Assembly (NCBI GenBank): GCA_041651175.1
Contig: JBAZJT010000003.1
Span: forward strand, 1-64,000
Direction: 5' to 3'
Length of the DNA: 64,000 nucleotides
DNA from: Elusimicrobiales bacterium
GTDB lineage: Bacteria > Elusimicrobiota > Elusimicrobia > Elusimicrobiales > Elusimicrobiaceae
Both the position numbers and the translations under genes were made by a program. Below the pieces are notes generated by a model, which made no database searches, was not told the origin of the DNA, and saw nothing but the letters and a program-made list of their open reading frames with translations. Positions 34,017 to 42,317 of the stretch are shown here, one piece after another (position 1 is the stretch's first letter; every line of letters starts with the position of its first letter).

Positions 34017-35200
34017 TTCACTTTCCCCGGGGCCGTCTTTTTGTATGCCCCTGATGATATGATTTCCTGGGCTTTCTGCCTGGCCCAGCCGTCAATCTCC
34101 ACCGCTTCGGGGATGGACGGGGGCCTGCCGCCGCCGCGGTAGCGCGACAGCGTTTTTTCCACCACGCGCGCTATATCGGTGAACTTTATCGCGCCGGAGA
34201 GGAACGCGCTTACGGCAACCTCGTCCGCCGCGCTTAACACCGCCGGATGCCCGCCGCCTTTGCGCGCGCTGTCCTGCGCAAGGGCGAGGCAGGGGAACCG
34301 TCTGAAATCCGGCTTGCAGAATTCCAGCCGGCTTACGGCGCACAAATCCAGCGGCTTTGCCGGAGAGGGCCGCCTCTGCGGATATGTTATCGCGTACTGT
34401 ATAGGTATACGCATATCCGGCCATGAAAGTTGCGCAAGCACGGAATTGTCCGCATACTCCACCGCCGAATGGATGATGGACTGCGGATGTATAAGTATAT
34501 GTATTTTTTCCAGTTCAAGCGAGAACAGGGCCGAGATTTCTATCGCCTCAAACCCCTTATTCATCAAGGTGGCTGAATCCACGCTTATTTTGGGGCCCAT
34601 ATTCCAGCGCGGGTGCGAAACCGCCTCTTTGGGCGAGACATTGTCCAGAGAGCCTTTCCTGTTAAAAAACGGCCCGCCCGACGCCGTCAGGAAAATGCGG
34701 GAGACAGACGCGGCGGCTTTATCCTCCAGACACTGAAAAATGGCGGACGGCTCCGAGTCCACCGGCACAATGCGGGCATTCCAGCGGCGGCATTCGGCCA
34801 TAAGCGCGGGGCCGGCCATTACTATCGGTTCTTTGTTGGCCAGAGCGATTGTTTTACCGGCTTTGATGGCCGCCACCAGCGGAGCAAAACCTATTCCGCC
34901 GGAAAGGCCGCTGACGACGATATCCGCCCCCGGGCCCGACGCAATTTCCATGAGGCTTTCAAGCCCGGCGGGCAGCAGCTTCGTGCCGGGGGGGAGTTTG
35001 CCCTCCAGCATGGACGCGGCGGTTTCGTCATAGAGCGTTACATAATCCGGCCTGAAGCGGCGGGCCTGCTCCAGCAGTTTTTTCCAGTTGGAGCGGGCCG
35101 CCAGCGCGCAGACGCGGTATTCTTTTCCCAGATTTGCGGCCACATCCAGAGTGGACAAGCCGATTGAGCCGGTGGAGCCGAGTATGGCTATGTTTTTCAT
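34010..35200 (-). CDS. dxr: 1-deoxy-D-xylulose 5-phosphate reductoisomerase
   Basis: It commits DXP to the MEP isoprenoid pathway. The 396-residue length is normal. NADPH loop GSTGSIG is at 8-14, TASGGPF at 172-178, HPRWNMGPKISVDSATLMNKG around 196-216. Odd: the metal/substrate segment reads VDSEPSAIFQ, with Pro151 where E. coli has His153, a residue whose mutation lowers activity there, and NKEPIV replaces the usual NKESLV. Asp149-equivalent, Ser and Glu of DSE are kept, so the enzyme is probably active. It overlaps cdsA by 4 bases and rseP by 7. Confidence 0.94.
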   Translation of the reverse strand: MKNIAILGSTGSIGLSTLDVAANLGKEYRVCALAARSNWKKLLEQARRFRPDYVTLYDETAASMLEGKLPPGTKLLPAGLESLMEIASGPGADIVVSGLSGGIGFAPLVAAIKAGKTIALANKEPIVMAGPALMAECRRWNARIVPVDSEPSAIFQCLEDKAAASVSRIFLTASGGPFFNRKGSLDNVSPKEAVSHPRWNMGPKISVDSATLMNKGFEAIEISALFSLELEKIHILIHPQSIIHSAVEYADNSVLAQLSWPDMRIPIQYAITYPQRRPSPAKPLDLCAVSRLEFCKPDFRRFPCLALAQDSARKGGGHPAVLSAADEVAVSAFLSGAIKFTDIARVVEKTLSRYRGGGRPPSIPEAVEIDGWARQKAQEIISSGAYKKTAPGKVKC

Positions 35201-36012
35201 CCGGGCATCCCGAAAAGCGCGGCGTAATAATAAACCGGCGCGAGAAGAATATAAGAATCAAACCTGTCCAGAATGCCGCCGTGGCCGGGAAGCAGCGACG
35301 AGGAATCCTTAACCCCCGCGCTGCGCTTAACCACGGATTCCGCCAGGTCGGAAATCTGGCCCACGGAGCCTGCCAGCGCGCCAAGCCCCAGCGCCAGGCC
35401 GGACGGCATTTGCGGCAGCAGCAGGTTTTTTGCGGCAAGGGATACGGCCAGCGCGCAGAAAAAACCGGCGATGGCGCCTTCCCAGGTTTTCTTGGGGCTT
35501 ATTTCCTCTGCCAGCTTGCGCCTGCCCACGGCCTTGCCGACGAAATAGGCGGCAGTGTCCGCGCACCATACGGTGACAAACAGCATGTAGGTGAGATACT
35601 CGCCGCCGGGGCGGATATCACGCAGGTTTATAAGATGGGCCAGCGTCCACGGGATGAAAAACACTCCCAGAAACGTAAGCGCCAGCCGTTCCACCGAGCG
35701 GCGGGGGGAGAATACCTCCCACATGACTATGCCCAGTATCGTCATGTTTATAAACACCGGCAGGAACCGGTCCGCCGGCTGGGCCAGCGGAAACCGCTCC
35801 AGCACGGCCACGGCTGCCATCAGCAGGCCGAAAAGCATAAGCGGAACGCGCTGCACCGGCTTGCCGCTTATCCAGAGCATCAGGCCGTATTCGTAGAGCG
35901 ACAGGACTATCACAAGCCCTATCAAGGCCATGTACGGCGCGCCTCCGAAATGGACGCAGGCCAGCATAAGCGGAATTCCGATTAAAGCGGTGATAATTCT
36001 GGGCAGCAGCAT
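35197..36012 (-). CDS. cdsA: Phosphatidate cytidylyltransferase
   Basis: It makes CDP-diacylglycerol from phosphatidate and CTP. The 271-residue protein has about eight membrane helices and the signature VVKRSAGVKDSSSLLPGHGG followed by ILDRFDS near the C-terminus. KKTWEGAIAG, another conserved block, is present. It lies 3 bases after uppS and overlaps dxr by 4 bases. Confidence 0.95.
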   Translation of the reverse strand: MLLPRIITALIGIPLMLACVHFGGAPYMALIGLVIVLSLYEYGLMLWISGKPVQRVPLMLFGLLMAAVAVLERFPLAQPADRFLPVFINMTILGIVMWEVFSPRRSVERLALTFLGVFFIPWTLAHLINLRDIRPGGEYLTYMLFVTVWCADTAAYFVGKAVGRRKLAEEISPKKTWEGAIAGFFCALAVSLAAKNLLLPQMPSGLALGLGALAGSVGQISDLAESVVKRSAGVKDSSSLLPGHGGILDRFDSYILLAPVYYYAALFGMPG

Positions 36013-36015
36013 TTG

Positions 36016-36699
36016 TCAGTGTCCTCCGAAGCGGCGTTCCCGCCGGGCATATTCGTCAAGAGCCTTTCGCAGCTCTGCGGCGTCAAAATCCGGCCAGTGG
36101 ACCGGGGTGAAGTAAAGCTCGGCGTAAGACGCCTGCCAGAGCAGGAAATTGGAAAGCCGCATTTCTCCGGAGGTGCGTATTATCATGTCCGGGTCCGGCA
36201 TGGCGGCGGTATAGAGCAGCCGCGAAAACGTTTCCTCGTCCACGGTTTTGCCGGCGCGGACCGCGGCGTTGGCGGCGTCCAGTATCTCCTGCCGGGAGCC
36301 GTAGCTTAACGCAAGGCACAGCGTCATGCCGGAATTTTTCGCGAACCGGGCGATATAGCCCTCCAGCTTTTCGCGCGTGGAATCCGGCAGCATGTCCAGC
36401 CGGCCTATGGCGGCAAGGCGGACATTGTTTTCCTCAAACAAGCGGGCCTTCGCGTCCAGAAACAGGACCAGCAGCCGCATAAGCGCGGCGACCTCAAGCC
36501 TGGGGCGCGACCAGTTCTCCGCCGAGAACGCATACAGCGTAAGCTGCCTTATGCCCAGATTGGAGCATTCCAGGACTATGTTTTCCACAGCGTCCGCGCC
36601 GGCCTTGTGCCCGGCGGCGCGCGGCAGCCCCCGGGCGCTCGCCCAGCGGCCGTTGCCGTCCATGATGATGGCTATATGCCGAGGCAGTTTGTCTTTCAT
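36016..36699 (-). CDS. uppS: Undecaprenyl diphosphate synthase
   Basis: It builds the C55 lipid carrier for wall and surface polymers from FPP and IPP. The 227-residue protein opens with HIAIIMDGNGRWASARGLPR, including the catalytic Asp, and ends with RTSGEMRLSNFLLWQASYAELYFT, both family hallmarks. The ATG has no visible Shine-Dalgarno; instead ATTTATA abuts it and a GC-rich hairpin lies 8 bases upstream. This links the isoprenoid genes dxr and ispG with the many undecaprenyl-dependent glycosyltransferases in the window. Confidence 0.95.
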   Translation of the reverse strand: MKDKLPRHIAIIMDGNGRWASARGLPRAAGHKAGADAVENIVLECSNLGIRQLTLYAFSAENWSRPRLEVAALMRLLVLFLDAKARLFEENNVRLAAIGRLDMLPDSTREKLEGYIARFAKNSGMTLCLALSYGSRQEILDAANAAVRAGKTVDEETFSRLLYTAAMPDPDMIIRTSGEMRLSNFLLWQASYAELYFTPVHWPDFDAAELRKALDEYARRERRFGGH

Positions 36700-36706
36700 T
36701 ATAAAT

Positions 36707-36731
36707 CCGCGCCGCTTTTGGGGCGGCGCGG
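36707..36731 (-). other. GC hairpin in the frr-uppS gap
   Basis: A 9-bp all-GC stem (36707-36715 with 36723-36731) closes on a 7-base loop directly upstream of the uppS start codon. Only ATTTAT follows on the minus strand. It could be a weak terminator, an RNA-processing site or a translational control element. Confidence 0.55.
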
Positions 36732-36750
36732 CGGCATGTCGGGGCCCGTG

Positions 36751-37323
36751 TTATACGGAGAGCAGCTCTTTTTCCTTTTCGGAGATGACTTCGTCCACCT
36801 TCTTTGTGAAGCTGTCGGTGGCTTTTTGTATGGCCTGCTCGAAGCGCTTGCAGTCGTCCTCGGAAATCTCGCCGGTTTTCTGCGCTTTTTTGACGCGCTC
36901 CACGGCGTCGCGCCGCTCGTTGCGGAGCTTTACCTTGAATTCCTCGGCCATGGTCTTGATGGTTTTTACAAGCTGTTTGCGACGGTCCTCGGTCATCTGC
37001 GGGATGGAAATCCTGACCAGCTTGCCGTTATTTACGGGGGAGGCGCCCAGATCGCTTTTCTGGAGAGCCTTTTCTATAGCCTCCAGCGAGCTTGGGTCCC
37101 AGGGCTGGATTTCTATGGTGCGCCCGTCCGGGACCGAAATGGCGCCAAGCTGCTTGAGCGGCATAAGCGAGCCGTAGCATTCGGCCTTGATTCCCTCAAC
37201 AAGCTGCGGATTGGCGCGTCCGGTACGCAGTGTGCCCATCTCTTTGCGAAGGCGTTCCACATGCTCGGCCATGCCCTTGTCCAGTTTTGCCATCATGGCG
37301 GAAACTCCGGTATTTGCGTCCAT
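36751..37323 (-). CDS. frr: Ribosome recycling factor
   Basis: A 190-residue RRF that splits ribosomes after termination with EF-G. LRTGRANPQLVEGIKAECYG and the C-terminal ERRDAVERVKKAQKTGEISEDD blocks are typical. It lies 10 bases after pyrH in the classic rpsB-tsf-pyrH-frr order. The N-terminus (MDANTGVSAMMAKLDKGM) is slightly shorter than in enterobacteria. Confidence 0.96.
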   Translation of the reverse strand: MDANTGVSAMMAKLDKGMAEHVERLRKEMGTLRTGRANPQLVEGIKAECYGSLMPLKQLGAISVPDGRTIEIQPWDPSSLEAIEKALQKSDLGASPVNNGKLVRISIPQMTEDRRKQLVKTIKTMAEEFKVKLRNERRDAVERVKKAQKTGEISEDDCKRFEQAIQKATDSFTKKVDEVISEKEKELLSV

Positions 37324-37333
37324 ATTTCACCTC

Positions 37334-38032
37334 TTACGAAATAAGCGTTCCCACTCTTTCGCCCATGACCGCCTTTAGTATGCTGCCGTCTTTATGCAGG
37401 TTGAACACGGTTATGGGGATTCTGTTTTCCATGCAAAGCGAAAGCGCGGCGGCGTCCATGAATTTCAGGTTGCGGCTGATGGCGTCCATGTAGGAAACCT
37501 CCGCCAGCGGGGTGGCGGACGGATCCTTTTTGGGGTCCGCCGTATAAACGCCGTCAACTTGGGTTGCCTTAAGCAGCGCATTGGCCTCTATTTCCGAGGC
37601 GCGCAGCGCGGCGGCGGTGTCTGTCGTAAAATAAGGGTTTCCCGTGCCGCCGGCGAAAATGACCACCCGGCCCTTTTCCAGATGGCGCACCGCGCGCCGC
37701 CGGATGAACGGCTCCGCCAGCTGCATCACCTGAAGCGCGGCCTGAACCCGCGTGGGCACGCCCAGCTTTTCAAGCGCTGCCTGAAGCGCCATGGCGTTCA
37801 TCATGGTGGCCATCATGCCCATGTTGTCGGAGGTTACGCGGTCTATCATGCCGGCGCCGTCTTTTGCGCCGCGCCAGAGGTTGCCGCCGCCGATAACCAC
37901 CGCAAGCTGCACCCTGCCGCACACCGGGGCGATTTCCTCGGCTATATGGACAAGAGCGCGGGCGTCAATCCCGCGCTCTGTGCCGTTCTGAAGCGATTCG
38001 CCGGAGAGCTTTAGCAGCACCCGTCTTGGCAT
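37334..38032 (-). CDS. pyrH: Uridylate kinase
   Basis: It phosphorylates UMP to UDP. The 232-residue amino-acid-kinase fold shows KLSGESLQN, VIGGGNLWRG, FAGGTGNPYFTTDTAAALRA and the VDGVYTADPKKDP motif near 160. Length is normal. It begins 3 bases after the tsf stop. Confidence 0.96.
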   Translation of the reverse strand: MPRRVLLKLSGESLQNGTERGIDARALVHIAEEIAPVCGRVQLAVVIGGGNLWRGAKDGAGMIDRVTSDNMGMMATMMNAMALQAALEKLGVPTRVQAALQVMQLAEPFIRRRAVRHLEKGRVVIFAGGTGNPYFTTDTAAALRASEIEANALLKATQVDGVYTADPKKDPSATPLAEVSYMDAISRNLKFMDAAALSLCMENRIPITVFNLHKDGSILKAVMGERVGTLIS

Positions 38033-38035
38033 AAG

Positions 38036-38887
38036 CTATGCGCCCAACTGGTAGCGGACAAACCGCCGGACCGTAACTTTCCCCAGCCCCGCGGTATACT
38101 CCGCGAGATACTGCTCCACGGTCTTTTTGGAATCGCGCACGCTGGTCTGGCTGAGCAGGCAGACTTCCTCGTAAAACTTCTTGATTCTGCCGTCCAGCAT
38201 TTTGACAATGGCGGCGTCCGGCTTGCCCTGGTTTTTGGCCTGGGTGGTGTAGATTTCCTTTTCCTTTTCCACTTCCGCGGCGGGAACATCGGTTTTGGCC
38301 ACGTAGCGCGGCGACATCGCCACTATCTGCATCGCCAGTTCCTTGGCGGCGTCGCGCAGTTTGGCGGCGTCGGCGGAGGTATTGTCGCAGGCCAGCTCCA
38401 CGAGGGCGGCTTTTTTGTTGTCGCCGTGCAGGTAATACCACAGCGCGCCCGTGGTGGCGTAGCGGGCGGCGCGGCGGAAAACGATATTTTCGCCCAGTTT
38501 GGGAGCTACGGCAAGCACCATTTCGCTTATTTTGGCGTCGCCGGCGTAATCGGGCTTGTCGGTCGCCAGCACATATGCGGCGATATCCTCGCCCAGCTTT
38601 TTGAAATCCGGGGTTTTGGCGACAAAATCGGTCTCGCAGGTAAGCTCGCTGAGGACTGCGGTTTTGCCGTCGGCGGAGACTTTAACCGTGATAATGCCTT
38701 CCTTGGTGGTGCGGGCGGAGCGTTTGGCCACATCCGCCAGCCCTTTTTTGCGCAGGAATTCAACGGCTTTTTCAACCTCGCCGCCGTTTTCCACCAGCGC
38801 CTTTTTGCAGTCCATGATGCCGGCGCCGGTTTTTTCCCGCAGGACCATGATTTTTTCCTGAATGGAACCCTGAACGGTGGTAGTCAT
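38036..38887 (-). CDS. tsf: Elongation factor Ts
   Basis: The nucleotide exchange factor for EF-Tu, 283 residues. The signature LREKTGAGIMDCKKAL is near the start, TTKEG and LTCETDFVA follow, and the C-terminal half carries LLSQTSVRDSKKTVEQYL. I use ATG 38887, which has AGGAG upstream; the frame stays open further upstream through rpsB-tsf spacer sequence of low complexity, which I reject. It is 40 bases from rpsB. Confidence 0.95.
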   Translation of the reverse strand: MTTTVQGSIQEKIMVLREKTGAGIMDCKKALVENGGEVEKAVEFLRKKGLADVAKRSARTTKEGIITVKVSADGKTAVLSELTCETDFVAKTPDFKKLGEDIAAYVLATDKPDYAGDAKISEMVLAVAPKLGENIVFRRAARYATTGALWYYLHGDNKKAALVELACDNTSADAAKLRDAAKELAMQIVAMSPRYVAKTDVPAAEVEKEKEIYTTQAKNQGKPDAAIVKMLDGRIKKFYEEVCLLSQTSVRDSKKTVEQYLAEYTAGLGKVTVRRFVRYQLGA

Positions 38888-38927
38888 TGCGTTCTCCTGA
38901 GAAAACAATTTTTCTCGCGGCGCAGCC

Positions 38928-39785
38928 CTATGCCTGCGGCTGGACGGCTGTTTCCGGCGCGGTTTCCGGTGCGGCTTGCGGCGCCGGCGTTTCCGCGGCG
39001 ACGGCAACGGTTTCGGCGGCGGCCTCCGGCTGGGTTTCCGGCTGGGGCTGCTCGCCGGCCTCGGCGGGCTGCGTGTTCTCGGCCTTGGCTTTCTTGGCCT
39101 GCGCTTCCTGGCGGCCTTCAATGATGGAATCGGCCACCATCGCGCAGAACAGCTTGATGGAACGGGCGGCGTCGTCGTTGCCGGGGATGGGATAATCTAT
39201 AAGGTCTGGGTTGGAATTGGTGTCGCACACCGCGACGATTTTGATACCCAGCTTGCGCGCTTCCAGCACCGCGCCCATGTCCTCCACCGGGTCGGAGACG
39301 AACATCACATCCGGCGGGGCCTTCATCTTGCGTATGCCGGAAAGCAGCTTGCGCAGGCGGTTCATCTCCTTGGTGAGGCGGGAAACCTCTTTTTTGGAGA
39401 TGGCTTTGAAAAGCCCGTCGGCATCCCACTTTTCAAGCTCTTCCAGCCGGTCTATGGAATGCTTGATGGTGGCGAAATTGGTGAGCGTGCCGCCCAGCCA
39501 TTTCTCGTGGACGCAGCAGACCTGGGCGCGTTCCGCCTCGGTCTTGACGATTTCCTGCGCCTGCTTTTTTGTCCCGACAAAGAGGAATTTCGCTCCGCCG
39601 GCCGCCTGTTCCTTGAGGAAAGCGCAGGCCCGCTTAAGCTCCTTTGCCGTCTTGGCCAGGTCCAGTATGTGAATACCGTTGCGCTCGCCGAAAATATAGC
39701 GGCCCATTCTGGGATTCCAGCGGGAGGTCTGATGCCCGAAATGGGCGCCAGCTTCAAGCATTGTTTTCATGGAAACGTTCTGCAT
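38928..39785 (-). CDS. rpsB: Ribosomal protein uS2
   Basis: A 285-residue uS2. The conserved core (MKTMLEAGAHFGHQTSRWNP to about residue 235) is followed by an Ala/Pro/Glu-rich tail of roughly 50 residues (QPAEAGEQPQPETQPEAAAE) that E. coli lacks; tails like this occur in several phyla. The start at 39785 has GGAGGAGATA directly upstream; a longer frame to 39812 is not needed. It heads the leftward housekeeping run. AT-rich DNA at 39851-39875 (TTGGTATATTG) may hold the promoter, but no clean pair is visible. Confidence 0.95.
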   Translation of the reverse strand: MQNVSMKTMLEAGAHFGHQTSRWNPRMGRYIFGERNGIHILDLAKTAKELKRACAFLKEQAAGGAKFLFVGTKKQAQEIVKTEAERAQVCCVHEKWLGGTLTNFATIKHSIDRLEELEKWDADGLFKAISKKEVSRLTKEMNRLRKLLSGIRKMKAPPDVMFVSDPVEDMGAVLEARKLGIKIVAVCDTNSNPDLIDYPIPGNDDAARSIKLFCAMVADSIIEGRQEAQAKKAKAENTQPAEAGEQPQPETQPEAAAETVAVAAETPAPQAAPETAPETAVQPQA

Positions 39786-39918
39786 TATCTCCTCCGAGAC
39801 AGTGTTTTTCAACTATCGTTGAAATTTTTGCCGGTTTCGCGGCGGACTGTTTCTATATTAAACAATATACCAAATAATTCCCCCGCCGTCTACGGCAATG
39901 GCCGGAAGGCAAAGAGAA

Positions 39919-39938
39919 CCCCCGCCTTTCGGCGGGGG
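39919..39938 (-). terminator. Short GC hairpin after the small secreted protein gene
   Basis: CCCCCGCC/GGCGGGGG with loop TTTC is a perfect 8-bp stem. It lies 32 bases past the stop of the gene at 39970. On the minus strand the tail is GTTCTCTTTG, a weak T tract, so it is a possible terminator. Confidence 0.45.
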
Positions 39939-39969
39939 CGGGGAGGGTGCAGACGACAATAACCCTAAA

Positions 39970-40434
39970 TCATCTTTTTTTTGCGGAAAGAGTTCCTACT
40001 CCGCCGTCTATGCCTGCTTTCCGCCCGGCGGCGCCGGACTCCGCAGCGGCGGGGCTTGCCACCTCTGCAGCGGCGGTGTCGGTATTCTTGCCCCCAAGGG
40101 CGGCAAAAAACTGCTTCAGAGTGTCTATAGTGGCTTGCGGAACCGCGCCGCTGGCGACCAGTTGCGCAACAATTTGATTACCCACAGTCTTAAGCTCCGC
40201 CGCAACTTCAGGATTTGCATCCATTCCGGCCTTTACCATCGCGGACACCGTGGTGATGTATGCCCCCACGTTAGCGCCATTTATATTGATTCCCTGCAAT
40301 TGCTGTACCAAGGTGTCCATGGAAGCGCCCTGTCCGGTCAGAGCGGCAGCCGCATCTCCGGGAACATTCTCATCCTGGCATCTCGCAACGCCGCAGAAAC
40401 ACGCGAAGCACAAAGTCAGGGCTAACCGTTTCAT
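39970..40434 (-). CDS. Small secreted protein of unknown function
   Basis: A 154-residue exported protein. Residues 1-19 (MKRLALTLCFACFCGVARC) form a signal peptide. The mature part is alanine- and glycine-rich with helical runs (ITTVSAMVKAGMDANPEVAAEL, TIDTLKQFFAALGG) and a basic tail; no domain is recognised. The start at 40434 has GGGAGGA 7 bases before it, and a well-formed promoter lies at 40493-40521. It is divergent from the first SpoIID gene and convergent with nothing; its product probably stays in the periplasm. Confidence 0.7.
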   Translation of the reverse strand: MKRLALTLCFACFCGVARCQDENVPGDAAAALTGQGASMDTLVQQLQGININGANVGAYITTVSAMVKAGMDANPEVAAELKTVGNQIVAQLVASGAVPQATIDTLKQFFAALGGKNTDTAAAEVASPAAAESGAAGRKAGIDGGVGTLSAKKR

Positions 40435-40492
40435 AAAATCCTCCCGCCCGTATATTCGCACACGATAAGCGGCGATACCGGGTCTCGCTCCT

Positions 40493-40521
40493 AGTATACA
40501 TCGCAAGTGCGCAATATTCAA
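40493..40521 (-). promoter_or_regulatory. Sigma-70-like promoter of the small secreted protein gene
   Basis: On the minus strand TTGAAT (40516-40521) is exactly 17 bp from TATACT (40493-40498). The start would be near 40486, giving a leader of about 52 nt with the ribosome site at its end. This is one of the best promoter matches in the window. Confidence 0.6.
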
Positions 40522-40532
40522 GTGGAATCAGC

Positions 40533-40538
40533 TATAAT
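40533..40538 (+). promoter_or_regulatory. -10 element placing the transcript start at the SpoIID ATG
   Basis: TATAAT ends at 40538, so position +1 falls at 40545, the A of the ATG. No ribosome site is present between them. The element overlaps the divergent promoter region of the secreted protein gene. Confidence 0.45.
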
Positions 40539-40544
40539 CCTGAT

Positions 40545-42317
40545 ATGCGCTTTCTCTGTTTCTTATGCGCCGGAGTTGCCATGCAGTTTTGTTCCGCCGC
40601 CTCCGCGGGGGAAAGCTGCGCTCCGGGCGACGGGTTCTGCCGGCTCATGCGCGGCTGGGCTTTGCTGGAGGCGGGGGAACACAAGACCGCAAAGCCGGAA
40701 TTCATGGCGGCCCTTTCTCTGTCCGAAGGCAGGAATTTCGCGGGCGAGGCGCGGCTGGGCGCGGCCATGTCGGATTTTTTGCGCGGCGATTACAGGGAAG
40801 CCCTCCCCCAGTTCCAGCGCATATACGGACGCGACCCTTATAATATAGGACTTGCCTCCTATCTGGCGGCTGAATGTTTTTTCCGGCAGGGCAAATATCC
40901 GTCCGCGCTAATCTACATCCGCCAGTCGCTTCTGCATGATTCTCAAAACCCGTCGGCGCAGCGGCTGCAGGCGGAAATAAGCGAAAAACTCGGACAGCCG
41001 GTGGAGGCGTACCAGGCATACGGAACTTTGCGCCAGTTTGATCCCGGAGACAGGGAGATTGCCGGGGAAATGTCCTCCCTGGCAAAAAAGCTCAAAGGCA
41101 GGCCCGCCGACTACATGTATTATACCCGCATCAAACTGCCGCTTCCGCACGGGCCGCGCTCGGTGAAATCGCCGGAAGTGCGCATGGCGTACTTTGCCGG
41201 ACGCGGCGGCGCGGCGGCGGAGCTGTCTTCCGTGGAGTTTATATCGGCGTCCACATTCACCGTGGAGGGGGGCGGGATGAAGCTGATTCTTCCGCCGGTC
41301 AAATCATGGACGTTATCGTGGAACCCGGCGCGCAAAGCAATGGATATCCGGGACAACTGGGGGGAAACCGTCATTTCCGGCGCGGACAAGGTTGCGATGC
41401 GCCATTTCCCCGATAATCCCGAAAACTGCCTGCTGCTCAAAAACGCCGTTTCCTCCCGCGCCGATATTGATTTGAGCGACCGCGAATTGCGCGGAGAAAT
41501 ATTATTTTCCGCCGGAGAAAACGGTTTCCTGTCCGGCGGCTCTGTCCGGCTTGAGGATTTGCTGCCGGGACTGCTGTCATCCGCCGCGCAGGGCACCCCG
41601 CCGGAGACGCTGAAGGCGCTGGCTGTAGCGCTGCGTTCCGAAATCCGGGACAGGCATTACGAGTTCTGCGATTCCCCTGCCTGCGCGGTTTACCGCGGCG
41701 CGAACACGGAATCGCCCCGTGTTATGGCCGCAGTGGACGCCACGACGGGTGAAGTGCTGGTTTCCTCGCCGCCGGGAGCTGCCTTCGCGGCGGATTTCCA
41801 CTCCGTTTGCGGCGGGGAGACGGATTACGGAGTAAAAGACTCCACCTCCGTCATCGCGGATTTGACGCTGCGCGTTTTCTCGGCCCCGCCGGCGGACCTG
41901 CTCTGCGCGCCGGAGGACCAAACCAGATGGGCGCAGGCGAAATGGTCCGTCCTGCTGGATACGTCTGAAATATCCAGGCGGCTGGGCAGGGACATCGGAA
42001 AATTTCGCGGCGTGGAGATAATAAAACGCAATCAGTACGGGCGTGCGCTGTCCGCGAAATTCACCGGCAGCAAAGGCGAAGCGGCGGTTGACGGGGCGGA
42101 CAACATCTCCTATGCGCTGTCGGCGGGGACACTGCGCTCGCCGCTGTATATCATCATACCGCTTGAAAAAGGAAAAAAGCTGCTTGTGCGCGGCATCGGC
42201 ACCGGAAACGGCGGGGGGCTGTGTATTGAAGGCGCGAAAGCGATGGCCAATTCCGGCGCGGACTACAAAACCATTCTGCAGAAATACTTTCCGGGCAACG
42301 TTACAATCAAGGAATAG
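40545..42317 (+). CDS. SpoIID/LytB-like protein with TPR-type N-terminus (1)
   Basis: A 590-residue exported protein. Residues 1-21 are a signal peptide; about 30-180 look like TPR helices (AKPEFMAALSLSE, YREALPQFQRIYGRDPYNIGLASYLAAECFFRQGKY). The C-terminal half matches the SpoIID/LytB amidase-enhancer domain, with ALAVALRSEIRDRHYEFCD, then DATTGEVLVSS and a CGG motif, but is more diverged than the neighbour: the usual GWGHGVG end reads GIGTGNGGG. SpoIID proteins act on the peptidoglycan glycan strand or recruit amidases; here the divergence may mean a structural role. It converges with the paralogue at 42307-44361, overlapping by 11 bases. Confidence 0.78.
   Translation: MRFLCFLCAGVAMQFCSAASAGESCAPGDGFCRLMRGWALLEAGEHKTAKPEFMAALSLSEGRNFAGEARLGAAMSDFLRGDYREALPQFQRIYGRDPYNIGLASYLAAECFFRQGKYPSALIYIRQSLLHDSQNPSAQRLQAEISEKLGQPVEAYQAYGTLRQFDPGDREIAGEMSSLAKKLKGRPADYMYYTRIKLPLPHGPRSVKSPEVRMAYFAGRGGAAAELSSVEFISASTFTVEGGGMKLILPPVKSWTLSWNPARKAMDIRDNWGETVISGADKVAMRHFPDNPENCLLLKNAVSSRADIDLSDRELRGEILFSAGENGFLSGGSVRLEDLLPGLLSSAAQGTPPETLKALAVALRSEIRDRHYEFCDSPACAVYRGANTESPRVMAAVDATTGEVLVSSPPGAAFAADFHSVCGGETDYGVKDSTSVIADLTLRVFSAPPADLLCAPEDQTRWAQAKWSVLLDTSEISRRLGRDIGKFRGVEIIKRNQYGRALSAKFTGSKGEAAVDGADNISYALSAGTLRSPLYIIIPLEKGKKLLVRGIGTGNGGGLCIEGAKAMANSGADYKTILQKYFPGNVTIKE

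Noticed and set aside
38888..39121. Long N-terminal extension of EF-Ts rich in Arg/Pro/Ser
   Set aside because: It is an out-of-frame reading of the rpsB tail; the ATG at 38887 has AGGAG upstream.
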